64,000 nucleotides of DNA from Ichthyophthirius multifiliis. Taxonomy: Eukaryota; Ciliophora; Oligohymenophorea; Hymenostomatida. Of the stretch, positions 24,596-39,587 are shown in pieces. The stretch spans positions 62,001 to 126,000 of the forward strand of contig NW_004086360.1 in NCBI RefSeq assembly GCF_000220395.1, written 5' to 3'. Within the stretch, counting starts at the first letter, position 1, and every line of letters begins with the position of its first letter. Under the pieces are notes generated by a model. That model ran no database searches. It was given only the letters and a program-made list of their open reading frames with translations, and was not told where the DNA came from. Both the position numbers and the translations under genes were made by a program.

Positions 24596-26296
24596 TCATT
24601 TTTCTTTTTTTTATAGATTATTTATATAATCAAGACGTTCTTTTAATGGGGGATGTGAGTAATGATACCAAGAATAGATAGGATGAGGAAGCAAATTACC
24701 GGAGTTCTCTTTAAACATTTTAATTAATCCATCACATAACTATTGAGCATATCCCATTTAAAATGCGTACTAATCTGCTTAAAATTCATATATTCTGCTT
24801 AAAGACATTTAAATTACAGATAAAATCTAGTTAATCTATTTTTATTTTAAGTTATAAAAATACTTGAAATATAAATAAATTATTTTACAGGTATAAATAA
24901 TCCTACGAATAAGTTGGACCCTATAAATATCTTTTTTATAAAAAAATATAATATAAAATACTTATCTATATAAATTATTTACTGATTTTTGATTAAATCC
25001 AAAACTTTTGTAAAAATAATCTTCATATATAAAAAATTAAAATAAATAAAAAAATAAAAAAATTTTAATCATTAAAAATCCAATATGTTTGAATGTATGA
25101 TTAAATTTCCAATGGCCTATTTCATGACATAACACTGCATATATTTCCGTTTTTTCTAATTGATTTATTAACGTATCAAATAATACTATTCTTTTGTTTT
25201 TTCCAAACCCAAAAAAATAGGCATTAGAGTGAGAACTTCTAGTTGAACCATCTACTTTAAATAATTTCTTTAGAGGGAAATCATTTTATTCTGCTAATTT
25301 ATTAATTCCTAATTTTAACTCTCCTTCTTCCAGTTCCTCGTATTTATTATATAATGGAGCTATAAAATTAGGCCATATCCATTAGAATAAGAATATAAAA
25401 AATAAAATAAAAATGACAACCTTAAAAAAATTAAATTATTATAAATAATATAAAAATGTTTTATAATTAATTTATTATTTAAGAAATTTTAATAATTAAA
25501 TAGTTTAAATTTAATGTTTATATATATATATATTTATTTTTCTTTACGTAAATATAAAAGTATTATCCTCCTACTTCAACTATTTTTAAATAAAGATAAA
25601 GTAATATTGGAGTTAAAATTAATCCGACTATATTATTTTTTATTTAGTCTTTTATAAACAATGATAATGTTTAATTATTAAATCCATATCTTTCTTCAAG
25701 AATAAAATTATAAAATATACTAAAAGGTATTTCTAAAATCTATCCAATTATAGAACTTACAATAGTATAAGCAAATGCCATTTAAAACTATTTCATTTTA
25801 AACAAAAATAATATTATTTTTTTACTTCACTTTATGTATCTACAAATTTTAGTTACTAAAGTATATTATACCATATATAAGGAGTCAAATTGCATAAATG
25901 AGATAAAATGCTTACCCATAAAAAAAAGATTCTTTAATTATTGTGAAAACACTAAGAGTATATATTTATAAATATTTATATTAGTTTTTTTTACATTTTA
26001 TCAAAGGTGTAAGATTAAGAAACTATAAATTCATGTTTTGAAAATCCTAATTTAACTATTTCTTTTGTAATATTTTTTTCTAAATAAAAATTATTAATTA
26101 ATTGTAATGTAATATATATTTACAATTGAATTAGTTAATTGCAGATAATTCAATATTTATTAAGTAAAGTAAATTAGAATCTCGATAACTAATAAAAAAA
26201 AAATATTTTAAATTTGGTATTTTAATTACAAACGACAATATATACTAAAGGTAACTCTTTAATCTCTTAAAAATTCTAAATATAATCTATTGCCAT
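24596..26296 (-). CDS. STE24: CAAX prenyl protease 1 (Ste24/ZMPSTE24, M48 metalloprotease)
   Basis: An ER-membrane zinc protease that removes the aaX tripeptide from farnesylated proteins. The zinc motif is plain near 25090-25135: [18 protein letters not shown], preceded by [30 protein letters not shown]. The C-terminus carries the family's conserved block, [20 protein letters not shown] followed by LKERLDYIN, with TGA at 24596-24598. Start ATG 26294-26296 (MAIDYIQNFQEI). Several hydrophobic segments upstream of the active site fit the multi-pass topology. Short introns split the gene (around 25380-25560, 25800-25990 and 24840-25080), and some exon borders were not fixed. No unusual residues were seen in the active site. 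Confidence 0.9.
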
Positions 26297-27505
26297 TTAT
26301 AAATTACAAAAAATATAATTTATAAATATATATCTTTATATGAAAATAATATTAATTAAAAATAAATTTAAAATATATATTAAACAATTAACATGTAAAA
26401 ATAAATAATTATAAAATATTATAATTAATTACATTTTATTACTTTTCATATTTAAATTCTTTTTATAATTTGCTAAATTTATGATTTTATAAATTTTCTT
26501 ACGATAATCTTGCTAATATATAAAGGAATATAAATACTAATACTAAACTCTAGATAAATAAATAGTTTCTCTTTTATAAACAATAATTAATTCAAAGTTA
26601 AAATATATAATAATTAATAATGTCAAAACCCCTTAACTATAATTCCATCCAAACTTACATATGAATTTTCGGAAAATTTTCAATTTACTTATGTATGCTA
26701 TCAAATCTTAATTCAATACAATTAATTTATTTTTAATTATCTGAAATGAAAAATGATGATTACAACTTTTTCTTATTTTAGTTAAGGTTTTAAATTTTTT
26801 AAATTTGATTAGTTAAGTTTAATTCAACTATTTTTTAAAAATACAATTTTTATTTATGAATCTCTCTAAGCGTTATATATTGGTTTTAGGTTAGGTATGC
26901 AATTTAATTAATTTTATAATTTAAGTTTGCATTTATAATATATATTTATTAAATGAAAAAAAAAAAAAAAAATATTTAATTAAGTCTTAGTTTTATTAAA
27001 AAATTTATCAATTTGATTAAATCCATAATACTTTTCTTTGAGATGTATATAAAAAGTTTTTAGAATAATTTACAAATAATACAATTCTTTATTATTTGAT
27101 AAATTTTTATATTTTTGTATATATTTAAATTAGAATTTACATTTTTATAGTCAAAATTTTGCATTTTAATGATTTATTATGTGAAAAAAAAAAAAAAAAT
27201 CATATGCGACAAAACATTTTATGTGTAAAGAGAGAGAGATTTCAATATTATATTGTACATTGACAACAATTTTTTTTTTTAATTCTGTGAAGTATGTTTA
27301 ATTCTTTTATTGATTAACGCATATAAAATAAAAAATATTAATATATATAAAATAAACATCTAATTTTTTTTTAAAAAAAATAGTATAATAATTAATATTT
27401 TTATAAAGAAAAAAATCATTTAATAAATTATTAATAATAAAGAGTATTATTAATTTTATTAATATTTTTAAAAATATTGCAATTATTTTAATTTATTATT
27501 AAAAA
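26297..27505. other. Intergenic; a coding-like patch near 26.6-26.95 kb
   Basis: Mostly A/T-rich, with poly-A/T runs. Plus-strand fragments at 26620-26950 (MSKPLNYNSIQTY, YEFSENFQFTYVCYQ, SEMKNDDYNFFLFQLR, FIYESLQALYIGFRLGMQFN) lie in different frames, and no clean intron set was found to join them. It could be a small multi-exon gene or a decayed one. Confidence 0.3.
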
Positions 27506-30500
27506 ATGTTTGAAAAATTAATAATTAGAATTTTAAAATAGACGGTTGGCCAATATATAGATAATTTAGACTCCAATAATTTAGAAATCGGAATATTTTC
27601 AGGCTTAGTAACAATTGAAAATGTAAAATTAAAGAAAAATTTGATGTAACTATTAGACCTTCCAATTGAAATTTAATTCTCCCATATAAACAAACTTGTT
27701 TTGAAAATTCCGTTAATTAATCTTACTAAATCACCAGTAGAGTTAGAATTAGAAGGATTTTATGTAATTTTAAAAGCTCAACAAAAAGATGAGTGGAAAT
27801 TTAAAGATTATAATAATCTTAAAGGAAAATTGGAAATAATAGATTAATATGCGTAATAAATAATTGATAAAATGATTAAAATATAGGCAGAGAAAATAAA
27901 TTAATTAGAAAATGAAAAAGATTAAGGATTTTTTGATAGACTTATAATTAAAATTATCGATAATATTTAAATAAAAATATAAAATATTCATGTAATGTTA
28001 GAAAAAGAGGAAACCAATATTAATAATAATGAAAATACAATTAGTTGCTTTGGTATTTGCTTATAATCAATAGAAGTTATTACAATAAACCAAAATGAGG
28101 AATAAATTTATATAGATAGGACAAATAAATAAAATAAAGACTTACCTATGATAAAAAAGTTTTAACTAAATAATTTAAGAATTTATATAAATTGTAAATA
28201 AAATCTTTATAAAAGAAAATAAAGCTTAGATGAGACTATAGATTTTTTATAATCTAGTATTATTTAAAAAAATAATACTTTTGATTATTTGTTTACTATT
28301 AATTTTAGCATAAAACTTACTGAAAATTAATAAAACTATTCTAATACTGAAAATAGCTATCCTTTGTTTTTAGTCGAAATTAATTTAGATAGACTTGACT
28401 TTTTACTTAATTAATAATAACTATAATAAATAATAGAATTTATAGAATATATGAATTGTTTCAATAAATAGCAATAAATAATTAAATAAAATAATGTATA
28501 AAAATTTTTAATAGAAGACAATAATGAAATTGAAATTTTATAAAAATATCAATTAACTTTTGAATAGATATATTTTTCCTATTTTTATACATTTGAAAAA
28601 AATATAGAAAGTCTTAGTGATGAATAATAGGAGAAATTATAGTTAGTACTTTAAAAATTATCTTTGAAATAATTATATGATTGCACTAAAAATTTAGTAG
28701 CGAATAAATTAAAAGAATAAATAATAAATAATATATAAAAAAAGAAATCTAAGGGATTTTTTTCTTTCCTTAAATAAAAATCAACAGAAGTAAATGAACA
28801 AGAGAAATAAAAGATAGAAGAGTTGATTGAATAAATTAAAGAGTCAGAAGATGAAGATATAAAAATGCAAAAAACTACAAATAAAAATAAGTATTAGTGT
28901 TTAAGAGTCAAACTTTAATTTGAAGGCACTTCTATTACTTTATCTAAAGACTATAATTAAGAATTAAAAAAAATCGTCTAAATTAATTTCTAAGATTTAG
29001 AAACTATAATTGATTTAAAAAGTAATGAAAAAAATATGAGTGCGACCCTTAAAGATATAAATATTGATATAAAATAGTTATTAAATTAAAAAGAAGTCGA
29101 AGGTATAAATTTTATGACTAAAGTTTAAGTGAGTGAAAATGATTAAAAATAAGTTAATACTATTAACTTTAATTTTGATTAATAAACTATTAATAAAATT
29201 AAAAAAAATACTATCATTTTGAATGTTGCACGTTTCAAAATATAATATTCTCATTTATTTCTATGTATACTTAAAGACTTTTTTGATTTAAAAGTCTCTG
29301 ATTAAGAATTAAAAGATAAAGCCATAAAAAAAATAGAAGAGATTTAAGAAAAAACATAACAATAAGTCGAGAAAAGTATAAAAAATATAGAATAAAGTAA
29401 AGATATACTTAATTTAGATATTTATTTGGCTTCTCCTATTATAGTTTTACCTTACAAAAACCAATAATAAGATTGTTTGATTTTTTCTTTAGGAGATTTA
29501 AGTATTAAAAGTTTTCATTAAGAAGAAAATATATAAGTTGAAATATATTAATTGTAATTAAAAGATATCAGTTGTAAATACTTAAATTCATTAAATTAAT
29601 TAGATTAGTTTTTATGTATAAAAAAATAAAGTAATAATGATGAATTATTTTATTATAGTCTAATTTAAGATTTTGAAATAAACATTAATTTTAAAATTAG
29701 AAAATATGAAGAAAACTAATAATTTAATTAAAACAATATCGAAAAAGCAAAAATCTTAATTGTTGGATAATTTTCAAGTATATGCTTGAATCTAAATTCT
29801 TTTATGTATAAAAAAGTTTTAGAAATTTAATAAACTTTTTAAAATGAATAATCAAATAATTTTAATTAAAAAAAAGTTACTATTGAAGTAATTTAACTTG
29901 AAAAAAAAACTTTACTTAAAAAAGCTATTAAGCTAGGTATTTTGTTTAAACGAGGAAAACATATCAAAAAAGTTATTTTTTAAAAAAAATTAAAAATAAA
30001 ATAACAAAAATATAAATTAATAATAGTGGGAAAAATTTTACGGTGTTTTAACAAAAGATTATATATACTTTTTTGAAAAATAAAATGATTATAAGCCTTG
30101 TAGTTATATAGGAATAAAAAATTGCTAAATTTCTTAAATTTCAGAAGAAGAAAGTGGCTTTAAAAATGCTTTTGTAATTAATAGTAGGTATGATTAGTTT
30201 TATTTAGCATGTGAAAAAATAGAAAACACAAAAAAGTGGATAAAAACAATATAAAAAATATACGAATAATAAAATTAAGAAAATTAGTAAATAGAACAAT
30301 TCTAATAAAATATTTAAAGTGAATAATAGACATAGGAGAAACAATAAATAAATTTAAATGAAGTATTATGTTATTTAGAATTTTCAATATATGATTTGAA
30401 ATTTGTTTTAGAAAGCGAATCAAAGTGTAAAATACTATAACTAGAAATTCAGCAATTTGAAGTTGTATATATAAAAAAAAATTTATTTATTTAATGTGAA

Positions 30501-31946
30501 CTCAATTTGGGTAATTTTTTTGTTAAAGACTATATATCAGAATATATGAATAAGAGTTTGAATTATTTTATAGCAAGTAAAAATGAAAAAAATGATAAGC
30601 TTATAAATATTAAAATTTTGGCTTTTGATAAATAAAATCCTTAATATGAAAATGTAGATTTAAATATACAATGTGATTTCGGATTCTTATTTATTAATTA
30701 TAAGCCTGAAACAGTTAAAAAATTATTATAATTTTTAAAATAAACTTAAAACAATAATAATTAAGATAATTCTTTTTACAAGGAGACTATTAAATTTGAT
30801 ATTAATGAACATTAGAATGCAATTTCAAGCTTGGATTTAGTTAAAAATAATGAATAAATTTTAGTTAAACTAATTTTTAATGTAAAATAAGTTTAACTTA
30901 ACTTAATTCATAACATAACTAAACTTAATTAAGTTTAATGTAGAATATAAAATACATCTATATAATATATTTAAAAAATGGATGAAATTCTAATCAATGG
31001 AAACCTAAAAAATTTATAAATTTATGATCTTACTAATTATCCCATTACACTTTATTAAGAAAAGGATTATATTTTGTAAAAAAAATAAGAAATGCTTGGA
31101 CTTTTTAAAGAATAATAATCATAAAATTTATTAAAATTTAATATTATAATGTATGAAAAAGGTTCTAAAAAAATTGATAAAAATACTAATATTGATATGT
31201 TTATTAATTGTTATCTGAATTCTTTACATATAAATTATGTATAATAACCTGTTATGAGACTTGTAGATTATATAATGAATCAAATAATGGGTGTAATTAA
31301 TTAAAACAATAATATTTAGAATAATCAAGTTGAAAATTAAAAAGAATTAAGTGAAGCTTAAAAAAATGAAATATAAAAAATAAAGCACTAAATTTTAAAC
31401 CCTTCTAATTTAGATTTAAAAGTATTTATTGAATAACCAATAATTGATTTAAAGCCAAGTTAAAACGCTTAAAAATATATAAGAGCATACTTAGGAAATA
31501 CAAATGTTACAAACGAAAGATAAATTTAGAATAAATATATATGTTAAAACTAAGAAAAAATAGATTTACCCAATAAAGTTTACGAAGATACTTATAAAAT
31601 ATATATTGAAAATATAAAAATAGTTGTAATAAAAAATGATAAACCATTAGATATATGTATGCCATTTAGTTTTAATATAAAAGTGTAATTTTTAGCTTTT
31701 TGTAAAGATTTAAGACTTTGTTATCCTAATATATTATTCGATAATATAATGAGAATATAAAGTTATATATCTCCTATAATTTTAAAGTTTAGTAATATTG
31801 ATTATAATACTATTATGATGGGAGTATTTCATAATGTTTCATTTGATGATGGTGTAGATTAATTTTATATGCATGACTTTTGGAAAAATTTTAATGAACG
31901 AAAGAAAAATATAATATATAAATAACAATAATAATAATTTTATTAA

Positions 31947-32010
<64 letters not shown>

Positions 32011-35000
32011 TAGATAATATAAGCAAAATTAATAATAATAGCAATGAAGAAATATTATTTATATCGAATATAATTAAAAAATAATAAATATAGGAATAAC
32101 AACTTAAAATTGAAAATATAGTAGAATCTTAAATTACAAGTTCAAACAATGCTATTAAAAATAATTAATAAAACTTAGAATAAATTTAATAACAATAAAA
32201 TCTTGAAGGAATATAATTTGCACTAGATATTGAAAACATTTCGATATTTGCAATTGATATTAAAGGTATTCCTTTTGCAAAAATAACATTTTATAATGCC
32301 CGACTATTTTGTGATAAGACAGACGAAAGAATATTAGTTAATATAGAATGTAGCACTATTGACGGAAGCTATTTTGAAGCAAAAAACAAAGAAGATTAAA
32401 TTTACATTGAATTCCCATTAATTGGAGATTTAGGAAAGTTTGGTATTCATAATAGGCAAGAAATTACAGATTTAACTCATCTTATTAAATAAATTAAAAA
32501 TAATAAAGAATATAGGATGAGCGAATATAAATAATTTAATATTATTTCTTAAATTAATGATTGTGATTTCTATTTTAAGATTAAAATTGATTAAAAAACT
32601 TCTGATAAATATAATAGCATTAATATCTAAAACATTACAATTGTAGCATAAATGGGTATTTTATTGAGAATTGGAAGATTTACTAAACTTGATGATGATA
32701 TTTCTGAAACTTAACTATAACCAGTTTGCAAAATCCCTAATTTATTTGATTAAGAAGAAGAATCGAATAAAAAAGGGCAAGATTACTTCAATTTTCCTAA
32801 AAATTATTTAGAATTAACTATTAATGTAAAAAATGTATTAATATGCAGCTCTTGCATTACATCTACTAATATTTTAACTGTCAGAGGCGAATTTAATATC
32901 GGTATGAAATGGAATAAATAGTCATAAATACTTTAAAATGTATAAGAAAACACTCATATTATTTAAGAATAAAACTTTGAAATCTAAGGTTTAGAGATTT
33001 TTATTTGCGATTATGAAGAAATGTCATAAACGGATTTTAAAAGAGTAAAAAAAAGAGAAATTTTTGCTTCCAACTAATATAGTAGTTGAATAAAAACAAA
33101 TTCTAGCAAAAAGTTTATGAATTAATAAAGTAGACACATAGAAAAAAATTCAGTGATTTAATAAAATCTAAATAATTCTGTAAATTAATAAAATCTAAAT
33201 AATTCAATTATAAGCAGAAAAGATTCTAGCATTTAGTAAGATTTTATAGAAAAAAGTAATTTTAATGTTAAAATTTAGCAATCTTCTTTTCGGATTTCTT
33301 TTTAAGATTTAAAATTAATTAAATAAATTATCAACTTTGTAATTGCTTAAATAGAAATATATAAACAATCTGATGAAGAAATTGAATAATAATAAAAATA
33401 AGCAAAGATTCATACAGGTGCTTTAAATTTAGAATAAGTTAACTTAAGTATGACTTAGCCAAAAAATATAATAAAAAGTGGAATTAGTTTCCTTTAGAGT
33501 AATGAAGAGAATAATATTGATACTCGTATAAAAACACTTTCTCACGCAAGTCTTCCAGCCGTAAATAATTCTAGTAAAATTCAAAATAAATTACTCAGCA
33601 GTAGTAAGAAAGATCTACTTTTGCTAAAAATAAAAAAGAAGATCAATCTATAAATGAAACTAAAGTTTATATATAATTAGAAGGATTTTAAATTATAATT
33701 ATTGATGATGCAGGTTAAAATGCTTATACTCCAGTATTAGATGCTATGATTTATGATATGTAAATGAATATTATATCCACTATTGTATTTTCTCAAATAA
33801 ATACTAATCTACAAATGGCAATTAATTATTTTAATCCTAAAGTAAGCGATTGGGAACCTGTAATTGAAAGATTTGGAGTTGAAGTTAATATTGTCAACAA
33901 TGAATTTGGCTAAACTAATCACTTAATAACTGCTGAACTACTTGATGATTATTTCGAATCTGTTTATTTTAATATATCATCCTAGTTTTTATTCATTTTA
34001 TTAAAAACATTGAATTCTTTTAAAGAAGAAATTTATTAAGAAAAGTCAGAATTTAAAAAAAGTAATAATTAAGATTTCTATAAATATTTTGTTGAATAAA
34101 GTTAAAATCTCCAAGACTAAAAAAATGAATGGGAATTCAAAAGACATTAAAGTATATGCGGTAAAAAAAATTCTCTTTTAGAAAATGTATCTCATGTTTC
34201 TCCTTATATTATTAAAAATTAATGTGGAAACGCAATTAGAATTATAGGAAACGCTTTAGAAATTAGTAGAAACAATTTGATAATTTAAAACAATGAACAG
34301 CTCTCTTATTAAATTAAATTAGAGCATGATATTGTTAATTTTAATATTTCTGAATAAAAAAAGAAAAATAAATTTAAATTAGAAGAAAGTGGAAGAAGTT
34401 AATAATAGAACAGAATAAAAATTTAAATTCATAATGAAATTCATTCTCTTCCATAAATAAAAAGTATAAATTTAGATAAAGTTGAATGCTAAAATTATGT
34501 ACTTAGTAGTTAGGAAGCAACTAAATCACTCATTTTTAATGTTAATACTGAAGTTAAATTAGATTTATATACAAATAGGAAAATATTAATTGTTTCTTCT
34601 CCCATTTTATTTCAAAATAATACATCGATATAATTAGGAGTTCAATTATCCTATAAAACTTATCAAAAAATAATTCTTATAAACGCAGGAGATACTTAAC
34701 CAATTCCTTTAGATTATACTTATGGAAAATTTACTCTTTTTATAAACAAAGAAAATTAAAAAAATATATAATCTGATGTTTTAGACATTTACGAATATTC
34801 AAATTTATAAAATTAAGGTTTTCTAATTGCTATTGGGGATAAAAATAACATATTACTAAACATAAGAAACGATTAAAAAAACGAATTTAAAACTTTATTT
34901 GTTTTAGAACCTCCTTTCAGATTTAAAAATTGTTTACCAAAACCTTTAAGAATTTAAATTTTAAATTAATAAAAAATAACAGAAGTAGATAAAAAAATAT

Positions 35001-38000
35001 ATCCTGGAAATTTTTTGGAAGAATATATATTTTAATTTTAATAAAAAATATATATTAAAATTTAAATTGAAGGTTTTTTTTGGAGCGAAGAGAAACTTTT
35101 ATATGATGGAGAAGTACTTTTTAGTATCAAAATTAATGATAAATAAAGTAACTCTTCCTATATTTCTGTTTATTAAAATACTTTTAATTGTCGTGATTAC
35201 TATTTTTATTGTAAAAGTTTTCTTTTGAATGAAACTGAATATAATCTGTTATTTTATACAAAAATAGAAAACAGATGGGGATAATAACCTATTTAAGTTG
35301 GGGGATAAAATCCTGTATATTTATGTGAGAAATTAGACGAGAACTTAATTATTCTTGGGGAAGAAACTGGAAATATAATAATTATCAGAGATAAATAAAA
35401 CCCTTAATTTTAGAATGATGAAGTGCCAATAAGTGGGGTTGGAATTACAGAAGTTTTACTAAAAACAAAAATGCAAATGTTAAATTAATAATTTTGTAAT
35501 GTTAATATTCCTATTGGAATATAAGTATAAATTAAATAAATAGAACCTCATTTATAACTTTTTAGTAAAATAATTACTTTTTCTCCTAGAATAATATTGG
35601 TTAATAATTCTACTTTTCCTATTTATGCTAAACAATTTTAAACCCTTGGACATTAACATGGAATTATTTTACTACCTGAATAACGAAAACCAATCTTTTG
35701 GATTGAAAAATATTAACATTTATTATAAATAGGACTCAGACCTGTAGACTGTACAGAAAGTAACTAAATAAAAGAGGATGAAAATGAAGGAGAATAAGAT
35801 TATGAACATAGAAAAAAAAGTATTGACGATTTTGTTGATAATGAAATTTTTTGGAGTGGATAAATTGATGTTAAAAATATAAGTGTGGCTAACATGTGTA
35901 TTAGAAATAAATAAAATAAAATAGTTAAATTTATTAGAACTGATACAACTCTTAACAATTCTAATATATATATTGTTGTTTAAGAAGTTGAAGAGAATCA
36001 AGTGCCCTATTTAATAGTAAACAAATGTTATAATATAACTATTGAAATCCCTTCTATTCCTGCCACTATAGAACATAATGAAAAAGTTTTCTTTGCTTGG
36101 GATGAGCCAAGTATATAAAAATAATTAAATGTTATTATTAGAGTTAATAAAATATAAAAGAACATAACAATATTTCCTGACAAAATAATTAAAAGTTAGG
36201 CTATTGATATTGGAGTTTATATTGAAAGTGCAGGAATTAAATATTCTGTTTAAATTGATGGGTTTACTAAAGTTATTATGTTTGAAAACTGTTTTGAAAA
36301 TTCTGAAATTTAGGAATAAAGTTAAAGTTTTGATAAAATTAATGAAAATCAAAATAATGATTAAAAAAACGAAAATTAGTACTAAAAACATATTTCTTTT
36401 CATCTTAAAAAAGTAGGGATTTCAATTATTAGCAATTCTTTAAATAACATAAAACCTAAAGAATTTGTTTATATATAAATTTAGGATGCTGAATTTATAT
36501 TTTTAGAAAAAAAAGATAAAATTGTTACCTAATTTAAACTGAAATATATAAATGTAGATAATAACACCAAATACTTGCCTGAATTTCCTGTTATTCTTAC
36601 TCCCTCGCGTTTCTAAAGCCATACAAGTAATTAAAATTCTAAATCTTTGATAAATATACTTGTCGAAAAAAATACTACAGCATATAATATTAACCTTTTT
36701 AATTCTATTAAATTAGATGTCGAACCTCTGACTTTAAGAATTGAAGAAGAGTTTATTGCTTAGATACTTATTTTTTTAGAAGAATTAATAGAAATAAAGA
36801 AGACATTCTAAAATAACATTTAGTTTAATATGAGTGAAATTCATAAAAGGAATTATGCAAGTTCTATAATAACAAATTCTCAATCAAATTCCCAATAATA
36901 ATATATTTTGGAAAATAAAATATTATATCCTTGGTAAAACGAAATAATTCCATAATAATAATTGCCTACATATATAGATTAAATAGTTGTTTCCCCTATA
37001 AAAATAAATCTAACTTTTAAATCAAAGACAAGGGCATCTTCGGATGAATAATTTGCAATAATAAAAGTATTCACAAATGCACTTGGGGTTGCTTTATCTA
37101 ACATAGATGACGCACCTTTAACTTTAAAAGGAATTCGATTATTCAATTGTTTTGATACTGCAGATGGAATCGCAACTAAAATTATATCTAATTACAAATA
37201 GTAAGCTATTAGAGAAGTCTTTAGCTTATTAGGAAGTTTAAGTATTATTGGAAATCCTATTGGATTCTTTAATAATGTTTCTGCTGGAGTATAAGATTTT
37301 ATTGAAAAACCTCTAGAAGGCCTAATCCATGGACCATTAGAAGCAGGTATGGGTTTAGCTTAAGGAGCTGTTAGTCTAACTAAGAATATAATGGCAGGAG
37401 CATTTAATTCTATAAATAAAATAAGTGGCTCTTTTTCAACTGGATTAGTTCATTTGTGTTTTGATCATGAATTTATGTTACAAAGAGACAAATTAAGAGT
37501 TAGAAAACCTAAACACGTTCTAGAAGGACTTGAATATGGATTAAATTCAATTGTAAATGGTTTCGGAAAAGGTATTTCAGGGTAAAAAATAAATTAAATA
37601 TTTTTACTTTTTTATAAAAAAGTGTAGTGACAAAGCCTATAAAAGGATGCAATCAAGGAGGAGTAAAAGAGTTTTTAGTTTCTACTTGGTAAGGAATATC
37701 TGGTGTAGTAGTAAAACCTATATCTGGAATATTAGATGCCATATCGAAAACTGCAGAAGGGATAAAAAATACAGCAACATATTTTGATGATAAACCTAAT
37801 GAATAAAGGATGAGATAAAGGAGAATTTTTTACGGAAAAGAGTAAATTTATAAAGATTTCAATGAAATTGATAGTGAAATGTATGCTGAATTACAGAGTT
37901 TTAAAAAAAGTAAATATAAAAATTGCATATTCTATAGGTCTTTCATACTTTTGAATGAAGATAAGAAATAATAAGCACTTATTTTACTTAAAGAATGTCT

Positions 38001-38187
38001 CATACTTTTATATGTCGGTTCAAGAAGAAGAGTTTGGATTATTGATTTTCATGAACTAAATTCAGTTTAATTAATTAATGAAGGAATTAATATTTATACC
38101 ATAAATGAAAATAAATATTTTAAAGTATCTTATAAATTTATAAATTATAACATTTTTTTATAAAAAAGGACAAAATTTATTTTTTGA
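27506..38187 (+). CDS. VPS13: VPS13-family lipid transfer protein with inserted PH domain, 3,515 aa
   Basis: A bridge-like protein that moves phospholipids between membranes at contact sites. The N-terminus (MFEKLIIRILKQTVGQYIDN, LEIGIFSGLVTIENVKLKKN, KLVLKIPLINLTKSPVELEL) is the chorein domain. At about residues 810-920 a PH domain is inserted: GILFKRGKHIKK-WEKFYGVL, YIYFFEKQ, GIKNCQI and a closing KKWIKTIQ. The middle is repetitive beta-groove sequence. The SHR-BD/VAB-like part follows (IEGFFWSEEKLLYDGEVLFS, LLPEQRKPIFWIEK), then the VPS13-C region (GSLSIIGNPIGFFNNVSAGV, FIEKPLEGLIHGPLEAGMGL, LRVRKPKHVLEGLEYGLNSI, GVVTKPIKG). Three introns (29972-30026, 33561-33598, 37582-37622) leave exactly 3,516 codons ending at TGA 38185-38187. 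Confidence 0.95.
31946..32011 (+). repeat. VPS13: (AAT)n tract encoding poly-Asn inside VPS13
   Basis: About twenty AAT units in a row form a poly-Asn run within a low-complexity loop of VPS13. It is in frame and is a likely site of length variation. Confidence 0.9.
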
Positions 38188-38925
38188 AAATAAAAAATTA
38201 AGAATATAGAAAACAAATTATGCAAAAATTATAATAATATATAAAAAATATTTAAGAATGAAACGTGAGTTTAAATTTATAAATTAATTAATTAATTGAT
38301 ATATATTATATAAATAATCAAAAAATATACTTAATAACTTTGAAAAAATAAAAATTCGTTTATAACTAAGTAATATTTGAAATAATTCCATAATATTTTT
38401 GAAGAAATCATCAATTTCTAAATAATAAATACTCTTATAAATAATTAAATTATAATTTATATTTATTTATTAATTTAATTAATAAATTTAAAAATAAACA
38501 TCAATATATTGTGTTTACCAAACTTTCTAACATTTATTAAATTTTAAATCTTTAAATTTATCAAAATTTTAAAATTCCGTATAAATTTTAACTGTTTAAA
38601 ATTTTCGAAATTTTTTGCATTTTTTTTTATATTGTATTTAAAATAAAATGATAGTATTGCAAGGTAATATTTCAATAAATAATAAAATATTGGAGAATTT
38701 TATTTAAATTTAGTAATTTAAAAATAGAAATTAACTTATTTCAATCTGAATACTTAAGCTATGTTTAAATTTATTATTAATATTTCAATTATATATTTTA
38801 AAAAAGATAAATTATTATAATATAATTAATTTTCATTGAGATAAGATAATTAATCTTAATAATAAAAAATTTCTAATTTAACATATAAAATTATTTTTTA
38901 ATAATTTAATATAAAAACATATATA
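38188..38925. other. Intergenic between convergent genes
   Basis: Holds the 3' ends of VPS13 (+) and the phosphatase gene (-). A/T-rich; nothing else seen. Confidence 0.5.
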
Positions 38926-39441
38926 TCATTCAATAAAATCATCATTTATTTCTATTTCGAATTCTCTTAACTAGTCTAAAAAGCCAAAATTAGGCTCTAC
39001 CTATTTTCTTTTTTATTAAACATATTAAAGAGCAACATCCATATTCCATTTTTTTTTTTTAATTAAATAGGCTATTATAATAGTTGCACTTCTTGATACA
39101 CCAGCATGACAGTGAACTAATACACTCCCGTAATTCAAGTGTTAATCTATAAAATCAAAGCATTCATCAAAATGCTATTTCAAATCATATGATTCTTCGT
39201 CTTCAGCATTTATAATCAAATGATAAGGAATTATATCTTTATTATATTATAAATTACAACCACTTGCAATCGTTATTACTGCTTTAATATTATTTTTTTA
39301 TAGATCTTATATCTTTTAAGCTCCAGCTAGGCTTCCTAACCATAAATCGCAATTATTGTTATATTTAAATATCAAATCCATTGATTATTATTTATAATAA
39401 TTAATCCAATGCATAGATTAATCTAATACAGGTTATAACAT
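38926..39441 (-). CDS. Dual-specificity protein phosphatase, 171 aa
   Basis: Removes phosphate from Ser/Thr and Tyr residues. An intronless frame of exactly 172 codons runs from ATG 39439-39441 (MLQPVLDQSMHW) to TGA 38926-38928. The signature VLVHCHAGVSRSATIIIAYL contains the catalytic CX5R (Cys-HAGVS-Arg) and the following Ser. Upstream, LWLGSLAGAQKIQDLQKNNI and ITIAS are the usual DSP strand-helix start, and INAEDEESYDL supplies the general-acid Asp region. No MAPK-binding or other extra domain is present, so it is a minimal atypical DSP. It ends 147 bp downstream of the RPN11 gene on the same strand. Confidence 0.93.
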
Positions 39442-39587
39442 TCTTTTAATTTAATTTATTCAGTACAACAATTTATAAAAATTATAAAAAATATAAATTA
39501 TAAAAATATTATTTAATTTTTTGAAATTTAGGTTTATATTTATTATTATTATAATATAATTTTTAATAAAAAATATGATATTATTTT

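Noticed and set aside
31946-32011. AAT tract as a mobile-element or CRISPR-like repeat
   Set aside because: A simple in-frame poly-Asn codon run; no spacers, no terminal repeats, no transposase in the window.
33585-33600. Frameshift in VPS13
   Set aside because: A GT...AG intron at 33561-33598 explains the frame change, and the total exon length is then exactly divisible by three.
37391-37585. Separate small gene starting MAGAFNSINKI
   Set aside because: It is the in-frame C-terminal region of VPS13; the Met is internal and the frame is open for kilobases upstream.
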